Shown: piece after piece, positions 17,657 to 25,382 of the stretch | How positions within the stretch are numbered: the first letter of the stretch is position 1 | Layout: every line of letters begins with the position of its first letter | DNA from: an uncultured Acidimicrobiales bacterium | Lineage (GTDB): Bacteria; Actinomycetota; Acidimicrobiia; Acidimicrobiales; SZUA-35 | NCBI GenBank assembly: GCA_937997485.1 | Contig: CALKTH010000151.1 | Span: 1-32,926 of the forward strand | DNA length: 32,926 nucleotides | Direction of reading: 5' to 3' | Program-made: the position numbers and the translations under genes | Notes under the pieces: model-generated | Seen by the model: the letters and a program-made list of their open reading frames with translations, nothing else | Databases searched by the model: none | What the model was told of the DNA's origin: nothing

Positions 17657-18751
17657 ATGAAGCGATTGGTCGGCGCCGCCGTGCCGGTAACTGCTGCGCT
17701 TGTCGCCTTCTTCTTTGGCGCGATCATGCTTCTGGCCATTGGCGCTAGCCCATGGGAAGGCCTGAAGGCCATGGTTGACGGCGCCTTTGGCGGCGGCGAC
17801 AACCTGGCTCGCACGGCCGTTCGGGCCACTCCACTCATTCTCGTGGGCGCAGGCATCACTGTTGCGTTCCGCACCAGCGTGGTGAACATCGGAGGCGAGG
17901 GACAGATCGTCGCTGGTGCGTTGCTCACCACGGTGACGGCGCTCGCGCTGCCTGACCTTCCCGCTGCGATCATGCTGCCGATCGTCCTCCTCGCCGGCAT
18001 CGTTGGCGGCGCCATCGCCGGAGCCATCCCCGGTGCACTCAAGGCGTACGCCTCGGTGAACGAAATCCTCAGCACGATCATGCTGAACCTCGTCATGGTG
18101 CAGCTGATGAACTACCTGCTGCGCGGTCCCCTCATCGATCCGGCCGAAGTGGCAAGTGGAACCCGCAACCCACAAACCGAGCGGCTGCCTGATGGGGCGT
18201 CGCTGCCGATTCTTGTCCCCGGCACTCGCCTCCACCTGGGAGTTCCGATCGCGATCGTGGCCGCCATCGCGGTGTACATCCTGCTGTGGCGCACGCCTTT
18301 GGGCTTCCGCCTCCGAGCCGTTGGCCACAGCCCCGATGCGGCACGGGCCGCTGGCATCAACGTCAAACGCAATGTGACCAACGCGCTCACCATCGCCGGG
18401 TCCCTCGGCGGTTTGGCTGGCGCCATCTTGGTGCTCGGTAGTGAAGGGCAGCGGATGCAGACCGATGGGTCGCTGGCTGGCTTCACCGGCTCAGCTGGTT
18501 TCAACGGGATCGTCGCCGCCCTGTTCGGCGGGCTTCACCCCATCTGGACGATCCCCTCTTCCTTCCTCTTCGGCGGCCTGCTCACGGGGGCGACCCAGCT
18601 CCAGCGTTCGCTGCAAGTGCCGTCTGCGCTGGCCATCGCGCTCAACGGCATCGTGGTGGTCTTCGTCGTCAGCAGCGATCGAGTGCGGTCTCGACTCGAC
18701 ACGATGATGGCGGCCAGGGCCGAGATGAACGACTCCGGAGGTGAGTCATGA
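17657..18751 (+). CDS. ABC transporter permease, nucleoside/purine (BMP-linked) type, first subunit
   Basis: The 364-residue integral membrane protein has many hydrophobic segments from residue 8 on. The landmarks are typical of branched-chain/ribose/nucleoside permeases: TSVVNIGGEGQIVAGAL, EILSTIMLNLVMV and GHSPDAARAAGINV (the cytoplasmic loop that contacts the ATPase). LAGFTGSAGFNGIVAALFGGLHPI follows. ATG 17657 with a GGGGAGA site is preferred over earlier in-frame codons, because the hydrophobic N-terminus begins there. It overlaps the second permease by ATGA. With it, the BMP lipoprotein and the ATPase make a complete importer. Context beside purine-type catabolic genes points to a nucleoside, nucleobase or derivative as cargo. 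Confidence 0.88.
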   Translation: MKRLVGAAVPVTAALVAFFFGAIMLLAIGASPWEGLKAMVDGAFGGGDNLARTAVRATPLILVGAGITVAFRTSVVNIGGEGQIVAGALLTTVTALALPDLPAAIMLPIVLLAGIVGGAIAGAIPGALKAYASVNEILSTIMLNLVMVQLMNYLLRGPLIDPAEVASGTRNPQTERLPDGASLPILVPGTRLHLGVPIAIVAAIAVYILLWRTPLGFRLRAVGHSPDAARAAGINVKRNVTNALTIAGSLGGLAGAILVLGSEGQRMQTDGSLAGFTGSAGFNGIVAALFGGLHPIWTIPSSFLFGGLLTGATQLQRSLQVPSALAIALNGIVVVFVVSSDRVRSRLDTMMAARAEMNDSGGES

Positions 18752-19677
18752 GCGACTTCTTCACTGCGTCGATCTTGGTAGCCACGATTGCTTCTGGCAT
18801 CCGCTTGGCCACGCCCTACCTCTTCGCCTCGCTCGGTGAGACCATCGGCCAGAAGAGCGGCGTGCTCAATCTGGGAGTCGATGGCGTGATGTTGCTGTCA
18901 GCCTTCTTCGGTTACTGGACGGTGCTGGAGCGGGACAACCTCTGGCTCGCAGTGGCAGTAAGCCTGGTGGTTGGCCTCGTCATGGGCTTGATCTACGCAA
19001 CGATCACTGTGTTCTTCCACGCAACGCAGGGCATCAGCGGCATCGGCATCTTCTTGTTCGGCCTGGGTTTCAGCGAGCTGATGTTCCGACGCCAGGTCGG
19101 CACGCCGCTCCCCGTCGACAAGTTGCCGAAGATCGAGATCCCACTTCTTGCCGATATTCCGTGGCTCGGTGAGGCGCTGTTTCAGCACAATCCGCTCACC
19201 TACGCCGCATTCCTCGCGGTCCCCGTGGTGGTCTTCATGCTGAACAAGACCACGTTCGGCATGAACGTCCGAGCCGTGGGTGAGAACCCGCAGGCGGCCG
19301 ACAGCCTGGGTGTGTCGGTGGCTCGCACTCGTTTCATTGCGATCGTGATCGGCAACACTTTTGCCGGACTGGCCGGCGCTGCCCTCGTCCTCGAACTGGG
19401 CATCTTCCAACAGAATCTGACCAACGGCCTGGGCTTCATCGCTGTCGCCCTCGTCTACTTCGGGGCATGGCGCCCGGTTGGCGTCATGACCGGCTCGCTG
19501 CTCTACGGGCTCGTGGCGGCCACGGTCCTTCAGTGGAAGGCGCAAGGCATCATCCCTCGTGGCGCCTCCGATATTGCTTCGATGGCCCCAGCCGTCCTCA
19601 CCATCCTCGCTCTCATTCTTCTGGCCAACCGAGTGCCGGCCCCGGCCGCGCTCACTCGGCCGTTCGCTCGCCACTGA
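18748..19677 (+). CDS. ABC transporter permease, nucleoside/purine (BMP-linked) type, second subunit
   Basis: The 309-residue membrane protein is paired with the preceding permease. It carries LGETIGQKSGVLNLGVDGVMLLSAF near the N-terminus and GENPQAADSLGVSVAR in the cytoplasmic coupling loop. GLGFIAVALVYFGAWRPVGVM near the C-terminus is the usual set for the second BMP-system permease. A strong GGAGGTGA ribosome-binding site lies inside the end of the upstream gene, and the start overlaps its stop by ATGA. The two would form the heterodimeric channel. Its stop is about 60 bases before the BMP lipoprotein gene. Confidence 0.88.
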   Translation: MSDFFTASILVATIASGIRLATPYLFASLGETIGQKSGVLNLGVDGVMLLSAFFGYWTVLERDNLWLAVAVSLVVGLVMGLIYATITVFFHATQGISGIGIFLFGLGFSELMFRRQVGTPLPVDKLPKIEIPLLADIPWLGEALFQHNPLTYAAFLAVPVVVFMLNKTTFGMNVRAVGENPQAADSLGVSVARTRFIAIVIGNTFAGLAGAALVLELGIFQQNLTNGLGFIAVALVYFGAWRPVGVMTGSLLYGLVAATVLQWKAQGIIPRGASDIASMAPAVLTILALILLANRVPAPAALTRPFARH

Positions 19678-19737
19678 GTTCGGCGCGTCAGTCTCCAGCA
19701 ACACCATCACCACCACACCACCACCAAGGGGAACACC

Positions 19738-20760
19738 ATGAACACCAAACATTTGAAGCGCATGCTCGCCATGCTCTTCGCTTTCACGCTGATGGCCGCA
19801 GCTTGCGGCGGCAGCGATGACGCAAGCAGCGAAGCAGATGAGGCCACCGAAGAGTCAAGCGAGACCGGAGGCGACGAGAGCGGAGCGCTCTCGATGGCCA
19901 TCGTTGCGCCCAGCGCCTCGGAAGACCTTGCCTTCACGCAGTCAATGATCGAGTCCATCGAAGCGCTCGAGCGTGACGTTGAACTCCAGGTCACCGACGG
20001 CACCTTCGTTGTTGAAGATGCTGCAGCTGCCATCCGCGGCTACGCCGAAGAGGGCGTGGAAGTCATCGTCGCTCACGGCACGCAGTTCGGCGCATCATTG
20101 GCCGAGATTGCTCCCGAGTTCCCCGAGACCACCTTCATCTGGGGCACCTCCACCGACACACAGGGCCTGCCCAACGTGTTCGCCTACTACCCGGCGGCTG
20201 ACCAGGGTGGCTATGTAAACGGCGTCCTCGCCGCTGGCGTGTCCGAGAGCGGCAGCATTGGCGTGATCGGCCCGGTTGAGGCCGGCGACGCGGTGGCCTA
20301 CGTGAACGGTTTCGCCGCTGGTGCGGAAGCCAACGGTGCCACCGTGAACATTGCCTACACCGGTTCCTTCAGCGACGTGGCCCTCATGGCCGAGGCGGCT
20401 CAGGCCTTCCTCGCCAACGGCAACGACGTGCTCACCGGTTCCTCGCAGGCCGTGGTCGGCGCCGTGGGCGTGTCCCGCGAAGCTGGCATTCCGTGGTTCG
20501 GCACCCAGGCCAATCAGTCCTCGCTCGACCCCGCCGGGGTTGTGGCGTCGCAGGTGTACCACTGGGAGGTCGTGCTCGAAGAGATGCTCGCCCTTCGCGA
20601 CGGCGGCACCCTCGGCGGCGAGGCCTACGAGATCAACCTGGCCAACGGTGGCCTCGTGATCGAGATCAACCCGGACTACCCGGGCGCTGCTGATCTGCAG
20701 GCAACGGTTGATGAAACCGTGGCTGCCATCGTCGACGGTTCCATCACCACCGGCGGCTGA
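19738..20760 (+). CDS. BMP-family substrate-binding lipoprotein (nucleoside/purine importer)
   Basis: The signal peptide ends in LMAAAC-Gly-Gly, with the lipid-modified Cys at residue 23, then an acidic Ser/Glu-rich linker to residue 50. The mature domain has the basic-membrane-protein fold landmarks: DLAFTQSM, VEVIVAHGTQFGASLAEIAPEFPETTFIWG, YYPAADQGGYVNGVLAAG and GVIGPVEAGDAVAYVNGFAAG. Family members bind purine nucleosides or related ligands outside the membrane. An AAGGGG stretch precedes ATG 19738. Here the gene follows the permeases, and a hairpin between it and the ATPase gene may let it be made in excess, as is common for binding proteins. Confidence 0.9.
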   Translation: MNTKHLKRMLAMLFAFTLMAAACGGSDDASSEADEATEESSETGGDESGALSMAIVAPSASEDLAFTQSMIESIEALERDVELQVTDGTFVVEDAAAAIRGYAEEGVEVIVAHGTQFGASLAEIAPEFPETTFIWGTSTDTQGLPNVFAYYPAADQGGYVNGVLAAGVSESGSIGVIGPVEAGDAVAYVNGFAAGAEANGATVNIAYTGSFSDVALMAEAAQAFLANGNDVLTGSSQAVVGAVGVSREAGIPWFGTQANQSSLDPAGVVASQVYHWEVVLEEMLALRDGGTLGGEAYEINLANGGLVIEINPDYPGAADLQATVDETVAAIVDGSITTGG

Positions 20761-20775
20761 TTCACGCTGAGCGTT

Positions 20776-20805
20776 GGGGCTCCGGGTCGCGAGATCCGGA
20801 GCCCC
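20776..20805 (+). terminator. Intercistronic hairpin between binding protein and ATPase genes
   Basis: GGGGCTCCGG (20776-20785) and CCGGAGCCCC (20796-20805) form a perfect 10-bp stem with a 10-base loop, 15 bases after the BMP stop. No T-run follows, so it may act as a partial terminator or as an mRNA 3'-end stabiliser that raises the binding protein over the ATPase. Confidence 0.65.
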
Positions 20806-20865
20806 GCTCGGCTCGTCCTACTCCCGCTGCTCCCCCTTGTCCGCAACTCCTTCCCGGATGCACCA

Positions 20866-22443
20866 ATGACTGCTGACGCACCCTCGACAACATCTGACAG
20901 CATGGCCCGTTCCGACGCGCCGCCGTTGCTGGAGATGCGTGGCATCACCAAGCGGTTCCCGGGTGTCATTGCAAACCAGGACGTGAGCTTCGATGTGCGA
21001 GCAGGCGAAGTGCACACCCTCCTCGGTGAAAACGGGGCCGGTAAGTCCACGCTGATGAAGATCGTCTTCGGCCTGTATCAACAGGACGAGGGTGATGTTC
21101 TCCTTCGTGGCCAACCCATTGATGTGAGCTCGCCCAGCGAGGCCATCGCCGCTCGCATCGGCATGGTCCACCAGCACTTCATGCTCGTGCCTACTCTCAC
21201 CGTGGCCGAGAACGTGGCCCTCGGCATTCGCTCGGAACGGGGTCCGCTCACTGACTTGGACGCCGTGTCGGATCGCATTCGTGAGCTGTCCAATAGTCAC
21301 GGTCTCTCCGTCGATCCCGACGTGGAGGTCTGGCGCCTGTCCGTTGGCGAACGCCAGCGGGTCGAGATTCTGAAGGCGCTCTATCGGGACGCCGAACTGC
21401 TGGTGCTCGACGAGCCCACGGCTGTGCTCACCCCGCAAGAGGTCGACGACCTCTTTGTGATTCTCCGTCGCATGACCGACGAGGGGCGGGGGCTCATCTT
21501 CATCTCGCACAAGCTGCACGAAGTGATGGCGCTGAGTGACCGGATCACCGTGCTGCGCAACGGTCGGGTCACCGGCCAGACCGTGCCGAGCGAGACCACA
21601 CGAGAACAGCTGGCCGAAATGATGGTTGGGCGCGAGGTGAAGCTCGTGCCGGACAAGCCGGCCGTCACCACCGGCGAGCCCCGGCTGGCGGTTCAGAATC
21701 TCTCGGTCCAGGGCGATCGCGGAGCCATCGCACTCCACGATGTCAGTCTCGAGATCCTTGCAGGTGAGATCTTGGGAGTGGCTGGTGTGTCCGGCAACGG
21801 GCAACGTGAGTTGGCTGAGGCAGTGGCTGGGCTGCGCAAGCCCGAGCCTGGAGCGTCGATCTCAATCGATGGCACCGATGTCTCACTTCTCAACACGAAG
21901 GCTCGGCGGGACCGAGGACTCTCCTATGTTCCCGAGGAGCGGATGAAGGACGGCGCCATCGCCGAGTTCTCGGTCAGCGAAAATCTGCTGCTCGTCAACC
22001 ATGATGGCGACGACTTCACCCGCTCCGGACTGTTCGACTTCGGCAAGATCAAAGAGCACTGCCAAGCGTTGGTGAATCGGTATGCGGTGAAGACGCCGTC
22101 GATCGAGACACCCACGTCGAGCCTTTCAGGCGGCAACATCCAGAAGGTGATCATGGCTCGTGAGCTCACCAGCGGCCCGGCAGTGCTCGTGGCGTCTCAG
22201 CCAACTCGCGGAGTCGACATCGGCAGCGCCGAGTACATCCACGAACAACTCGTCGCCCAGCGAAGCAACGGCACGGCCACGCTGCTCATTTCTGAGGATC
22301 TCGACGAGGTACTCGGGCTCTCCGACCGCATCGCCGTGATGTTCGAGGGCCGGGTCGTTCGCATCGTCGATGCCGCCGACGCCACGCGGGAAGGCATCGG
22401 CCTGCTCATGGCTGGTGTCACCGACAGCGCACCCGCTGGCTGA
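20866..22443 (+). CDS. ABC transporter ATPase with two nucleotide-binding domains (nucleoside/sugar-type importer)
   Basis: The 525-residue protein has two ABC modules. The first has Walker A GENGAGKST (54-62), signature LSVGERQRVE and Walker B LLVLDEPTA. The second has a degenerate Walker A, GVSGNGQRE, signature LSGGNIQKV and a modified Walker B, VLVASQPTRG. This asymmetric pattern, with only one canonical site, is normal for RbsA/YufO-type ATPases. LSVGE instead of LSGGE in the first signature is common in BMP systems. It is the last gene of the importer operon. ATG 20866 is used; Met13 is an alternative start. It converges on the DUF402 gene with 12 bases between stops. Confidence 0.9.
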   Translation: MTADAPSTTSDSMARSDAPPLLEMRGITKRFPGVIANQDVSFDVRAGEVHTLLGENGAGKSTLMKIVFGLYQQDEGDVLLRGQPIDVSSPSEAIAARIGMVHQHFMLVPTLTVAENVALGIRSERGPLTDLDAVSDRIRELSNSHGLSVDPDVEVWRLSVGERQRVEILKALYRDAELLVLDEPTAVLTPQEVDDLFVILRRMTDEGRGLIFISHKLHEVMALSDRITVLRNGRVTGQTVPSETTREQLAEMMVGREVKLVPDKPAVTTGEPRLAVQNLSVQGDRGAIALHDVSLEILAGEILGVAGVSGNGQRELAEAVAGLRKPEPGASISIDGTDVSLLNTKARRDRGLSYVPEERMKDGAIAEFSVSENLLLVNHDGDDFTRSGLFDFGKIKEHCQALVNRYAVKTPSIETPTSSLSGGNIQKVIMARELTSGPAVLVASQPTRGVDIGSAEYIHEQLVAQRSNGTATLLISEDLDEVLGLSDRIAVMFEGRVVRIVDAADATREGIGLLMAGVTDSAPAG

Positions 22444-22455
22444 CGCGCCCGAGAC

Positions 22456-23103
22456 CTAGACGTGCCAATCGGCGGGCAAGCGTGGATTCAACCACGCTGG
22501 ATCAGGTTGCCAGTTCGCCCATTCGCGGTCCCACCACGGGCCAACGGCCTCCAACCGGGAGACCAGCACATCGCCATAGCCTCGAATCCACTCGACGAGC
22601 TCGGCTGAGAACCTGCCTTCAGCAACTCGGTCATCGAGCACCTCGGCATCCTTCACGACATGGGCGCCATCGGGAAAGACGACGATATCGAGCTCCAAGT
22701 CTTGGGTGTCGTAGCCCCGCTCGTTCCGGAGAAAGGCCGTCTGGATGTTGAGGTACCAGCAGACGAAGTCTCGGTCAGGTCCTTCCCAGAAGTGCCAGAC
22801 GGCGAAGTGGTCTTCCGGTCGCTGCACCATGAGGCAGCCGTGTCCTTGCCAGGCCGATCGGCCATGCCACGGATGGAGACCGTCCGGTGTCGGCCACGAT
22901 CCATCGACGAATCCCAGCTCAGCACCCGGAGCCGTGTAGCTCACGAGTTGATCCGGCGAATCGTCGACCACGTACACCGGAAGGCCTTCCCACACGCCAG
23001 TCGTCCGCGCCGCGACAGCGATCTCGTTCGGCTGGAGGCCAAGAACCTCCCGGCGGACGATGAGATCGCCTGCTGCCCACAAACTACTCATGGCTACGAG
23101 CAT
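22456..23103 (-). CDS. DUF402 family protein
   Basis: The product has about 215 residues from ATG 23103; Met at 23091 is an alternative start. The DUF402 core is visible as HFWEGPDRDFVCWYLNIQTAFLRNERGYDTQDLELDIVVFPDG. It has the Trp-Tyr-x-Asn-Ile segment and a Asp-x-x-Leu-Asp-x-Val-Val cluster of acidic residues that bind divalent metal in relatives. Characterised relatives hydrolyse nucleoside di- or triphosphates or related phosphate esters (FomD and Ntdp types). The exact substrate here is unknown. It ends a minus-strand group with the membrane protein and the RIO-type kinase, with 35 bases between it and the gene upstream. Confidence 0.78.
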   Translation of the reverse strand: MLVAMSSLWAAGDLIVRREVLGLQPNEIAVAARTTGVWEGLPVYVVDDSPDQLVSYTAPGAELGFVDGSWPTPDGLHPWHGRSAWQGHGCLMVQRPEDHFAVWHFWEGPDRDFVCWYLNIQTAFLRNERGYDTQDLELDIVVFPDGAHVVKDAEVLDDRVAEGRFSAELVEWIRGYGDVLVSRLEAVGPWWDREWANWQPDPAWLNPRLPADWHV

Positions 23104-23138
23104 GGCATGAGGCGAGCGCAGCGCTCGACACGCCTTCT

Positions 23139-24332
23139 CTACTGAGTAGTGAACAAGGACGCGACTCCACCAGCGAGTTCGGCGAGGCGGCGCCCGCCTC
23201 GGTTCGAGAGCATCTCGGCCAACGGATCCAACGAGCCGCTGGCGAGGAGTTGCCATGAGACGTCGTCGTTGAGAGCGACGATCCCGGTGGCGAGTTCGTT
23301 GAGGTCCGTGAGCCATGGGGCCGCCTCGATCGTGGGCAGCCGTTGCTCTTCAGGAGGCGGCCAGCCGCTTCGGGCCTCTTCTTCCGCTTCGGCGAAGGTG
23401 ACGAGGGAATTGCGTTCGGGACCGTCAGTCATGACTCGCTGAAAGCCGGCGTCGATCTTGATGATGCGATCCACAAAGGGAAGCCGCTGCACTGCGGGGC
23501 TCCCCTTCGGCCGCACGAGCATGAGGAAGTGATCGCCGTGCCCGACGGCGAAGAGTCCGTCTCGAGCATTGATCGAGACCCGTCCCTCTTCCACGACCAC
23601 GACGTGTCGCCCGTCGACCGGCTCGCGAAACAGAAGAGTGCAGAGAGTGGGCTGTGACCCTTGGCGTCCGGCCTTCGGCAAATGGTGCCAGAGCGCCATC
23701 TCCAAACCGAGCGCCTTGTGGATGGAGGCCGTTGGCCGCTCGCCGCCCTCGACGTCACGGCGATCGAGGCCGTGCAGCTGGCGAATGGCCGCCGCCGTCT
23801 TTGGGTGAGCGACCGAGGCAGGAGCCTCGGCGCTCTCCTCTTCAGGCCCGGTGTGCTCGAGCGGTGGAGCGACGTGGTGGACCGAGCCGTTGCGCTCGAT
23901 CAGACGGAGGCGGAAGAGGGGCCGCTCGATGGAGCTGCGAGGAAGCGGGCGGGACTCCACCAGAGGCACAACGGCCACGAGCTCGGAGAGCGGATCGGTC
24001 CTCTTGCCGATCAGGTGGAAGCGCTCGATCCGGTCGGCGAAGACCTTCACCTTTCGCTCGACACGAAGGAAGAGCCATCCCAGACCAACGCTGCCGGCGA
24101 CGAGGAAGATGAGGGCAAAGATGGAGACGAAGAGTGTTCCCGCCTCCCCCGTCTCGCCAACGATGGCGCTTCGAAGCGCAAGCACGCCGATCGAGAAGGC
24201 TGCCAACGCCAGCACTCCGTAGCCGAGTGGGCCGACGATGCGCCCAGGGATCGCGACCGACGCGGGAGCGCTCTTGGCGGCCTCAGATCGTTCGGCAAGG
24301 GACACTCCGGCATCATGCCCGCCCGAGCGCAA
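23139..24332 (-). CDS. Membrane protein of unknown function
   Basis: The protein has about 397 residues with two hydrophobic segments near residues 32-55 and 66-90, a short loop between them, and a long soluble C-terminal part. The piece after the second segment (VERKVKVFADRIERFHLIGKRTDPLSELVAVVPL) resembles membrane-anchored PH-like (bPH) modules, but I cannot confirm it. No catalytic motif is apparent. The start is uncertain: TTG 24332 or GTG 24305 are in frame and neither has a clear ribosome-binding site. It lies between the RIO-type kinase gene (28 bases upstream) and the DUF402 gene, so the three are probably co-transcribed. Confidence 0.65.
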   Translation of the reverse strand: MRSGGHDAGVSLAERSEAAKSAPASVAIPGRIVGPLGYGVLALAAFSIGVLALRSAIVGETGEAGTLFVSIFALIFLVAGSVGLGWLFLRVERKVKVFADRIERFHLIGKRTDPLSELVAVVPLVESRPLPRSSIERPLFRLRLIERNGSVHHVAPPLEHTGPEEESAEAPASVAHPKTAAAIRQLHGLDRRDVEGGERPTASIHKALGLEMALWHHLPKAGRQGSQPTLCTLLFREPVDGRHVVVVEEGRVSINARDGLFAVGHGDHFLMLVRPKGSPAVQRLPFVDRIIKIDAGFQRVMTDGPERNSLVTFAEAEEEARSGWPPPEEQRLPTIEAAPWLTDLNELATGIVALNDDVSWQLLASGSLDPLAEMLSNRGGRRLAELAGGVASLFTTQ

Positions 24333-24360
24333 TCACGCTCGCTGTCTTCTTGCGGTCTTG

Positions 24361-25122
24361 TCAGAGATGGACGAGAAGCTCGGCAAAGAGCTCCTCCGGA
24401 TCCACCTTGTGACCTCGTTGGGAGAACCAGGCGCACACGTTCTCCACATCGCGATGCAGGTAGTTCAATCCCTGCGGGTTCGCCGCGAGGTCGAGCGCCT
24501 GTGGAAAGTCGATGAACCAAAGCTCATCCTGCCACCACAGGAGGTTGAACGAGGAGAGGTCGCCGTGCACCCAGCCGGCGGCCGTGATCGTGACGAGCCC
24601 GTCGATCAGCTGTTCGAACGCGGAGGCCAGTTGTTCCTCGTCGAGGCGAGCCCGAGCGAGGTGCGGAGCAGCACCGTCGAGCGTGCCGATGTACTCGAGC
24701 AGGAAACGATCGTCGCCGTAGCTGACGGGAAACGGGCAGCGGAGGCCGGCCGCCCACAACGTGGCCATGACATCGTGCTCGTGCCCAGTCCAGCGATTCT
24801 GCATGAGCTTCTTGCCGTAGGTCGACATTCGCTCGACGGCTCGCCGGTCACGAGTCTTGCGGAACTGTCGGCCCTCTCGGTACTCAACGTCGTTCCGGAA
24901 GGTCGACGCCTTCTGTACGCCCATCGCCTCGAGGGTTCCCTTGGCTTTCACCTCCCGTGGGAGGTAGCGCTTCTCGGCGAGGAGACAGCGACGGTCGGGA
25001 TCGTGCGAGCTGGTTCGCTCGATCAGGTTGATCTGTGCTTCCTTGCCGGTTCGGAGCACGCCGAGGTCGGCGTCTTCGAAGGGTGCATGGACGAGCCATG
25101 CGGGGGTCGTGTCCTCGGACAA
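24361..25122 (-). CDS. RIO-type serine/threonine protein kinase
   Basis: The product has 253 residues from TTG 25122. RIO1-like landmarks are in order: RTGKEAQI (24-31, flexible phosphate loop), EKRYLP with Lys51, VHGDLSSFNLLW with catalytic Asp188 and Asn193, and WFIDFPQALD with metal Asp205. FRKTRDRR and MQNRWTGHEHDVM match the RIO1 insert. In eukaryotes and archaea RIO1 acts in ribosome small-subunit maturation; bacterial members are poorly understood. No good start codon sits at the domain edge. Upstream, the same frame continues through one TGA (25201-25203) to an ATG at 25254 with a strong ribosome-binding site, so the true 5' end may be damaged or recoded. Confidence 0.85.
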   Translation of the reverse strand: MSEDTTPAWLVHAPFEDADLGVLRTGKEAQINLIERTSSHDPDRRCLLAEKRYLPREVKAKGTLEAMGVQKASTFRNDVEYREGRQFRKTRDRRAVERMSTYGKKLMQNRWTGHEHDVMATLWAAGLRCPFPVSYGDDRFLLEYIGTLDGAAPHLARARLDEEQLASAFEQLIDGLVTITAAGWVHGDLSSFNLLWWQDELWFIDFPQALDLAANPQGLNYLHRDVENVCAWFSQRGHKVDPEELFAELLVHL

Positions 25123-25200
25123 CGGGGGCCTCGCTTCATACGAACGGTTCGATGACGACCGATCGCTGTCTGCTCGCTCAGGCCTCGTAGGCGGAAGCGG

Positions 25201-25254
25201 TCAGGCCCTTCGGGGAGCGCGATCGGTGGGACGAGTTTCCGCAGATGCAGTCAT
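25201..25254 (-). CDS. 17-codon leader frame with strong ribosome-binding site, in frame with the RIO-type kinase
   Basis: ATG 25254 is preceded by AAGGAG about 8 bases upstream, one of the best Shine-Dalgarno matches in the window. The frame reads MTASAETRPTDRAPRRA and stops at TGA (25203-25201). After the stop it stays open for 26 more codons (rich in Pro, Arg and Ser) and enters the kinase at 25122. It is either an upstream leader peptide or the original N-terminus of the kinase interrupted by one stop codon. Confidence 0.5.
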   Translation of the reverse strand: MTASAETRPTDRAPRRA

Positions 25255-25351
25255 GGGCACGTCTCCTTCCAATCGGGGCTGCGCTCAAGGTAGAGCTCGT
25301 TCCGCTGCCGCGCCAGCGAATATCAGGCCGTCACCTGATCCACCGTGCCTT

Positions 25352-25374
25352 GGGGCGAGTCTTTGCTTCGCCCC
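25352..25374 (-). terminator. Candidate terminator hairpin after the SGNH gene
   Basis: GGGGCGA (25352-25358) pairs with TCGCCCC (25368-25374) across a 9-base loop, starting nine bases beyond the stop of the minus-strand SGNH gene (25383). No T-run is present on the minus strand, so support is moderate. Confidence 0.5.
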
Positions 25375-25382
25375 CAGCAGAC

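Noticed and set aside
25201..25203. Selenocysteine codon in the RIO-type kinase leader
   Set aside because: The TGA lies in a disordered, motif-free N-terminal region, no redox role is expected there, and I saw no convincing adjacent stem-loop.
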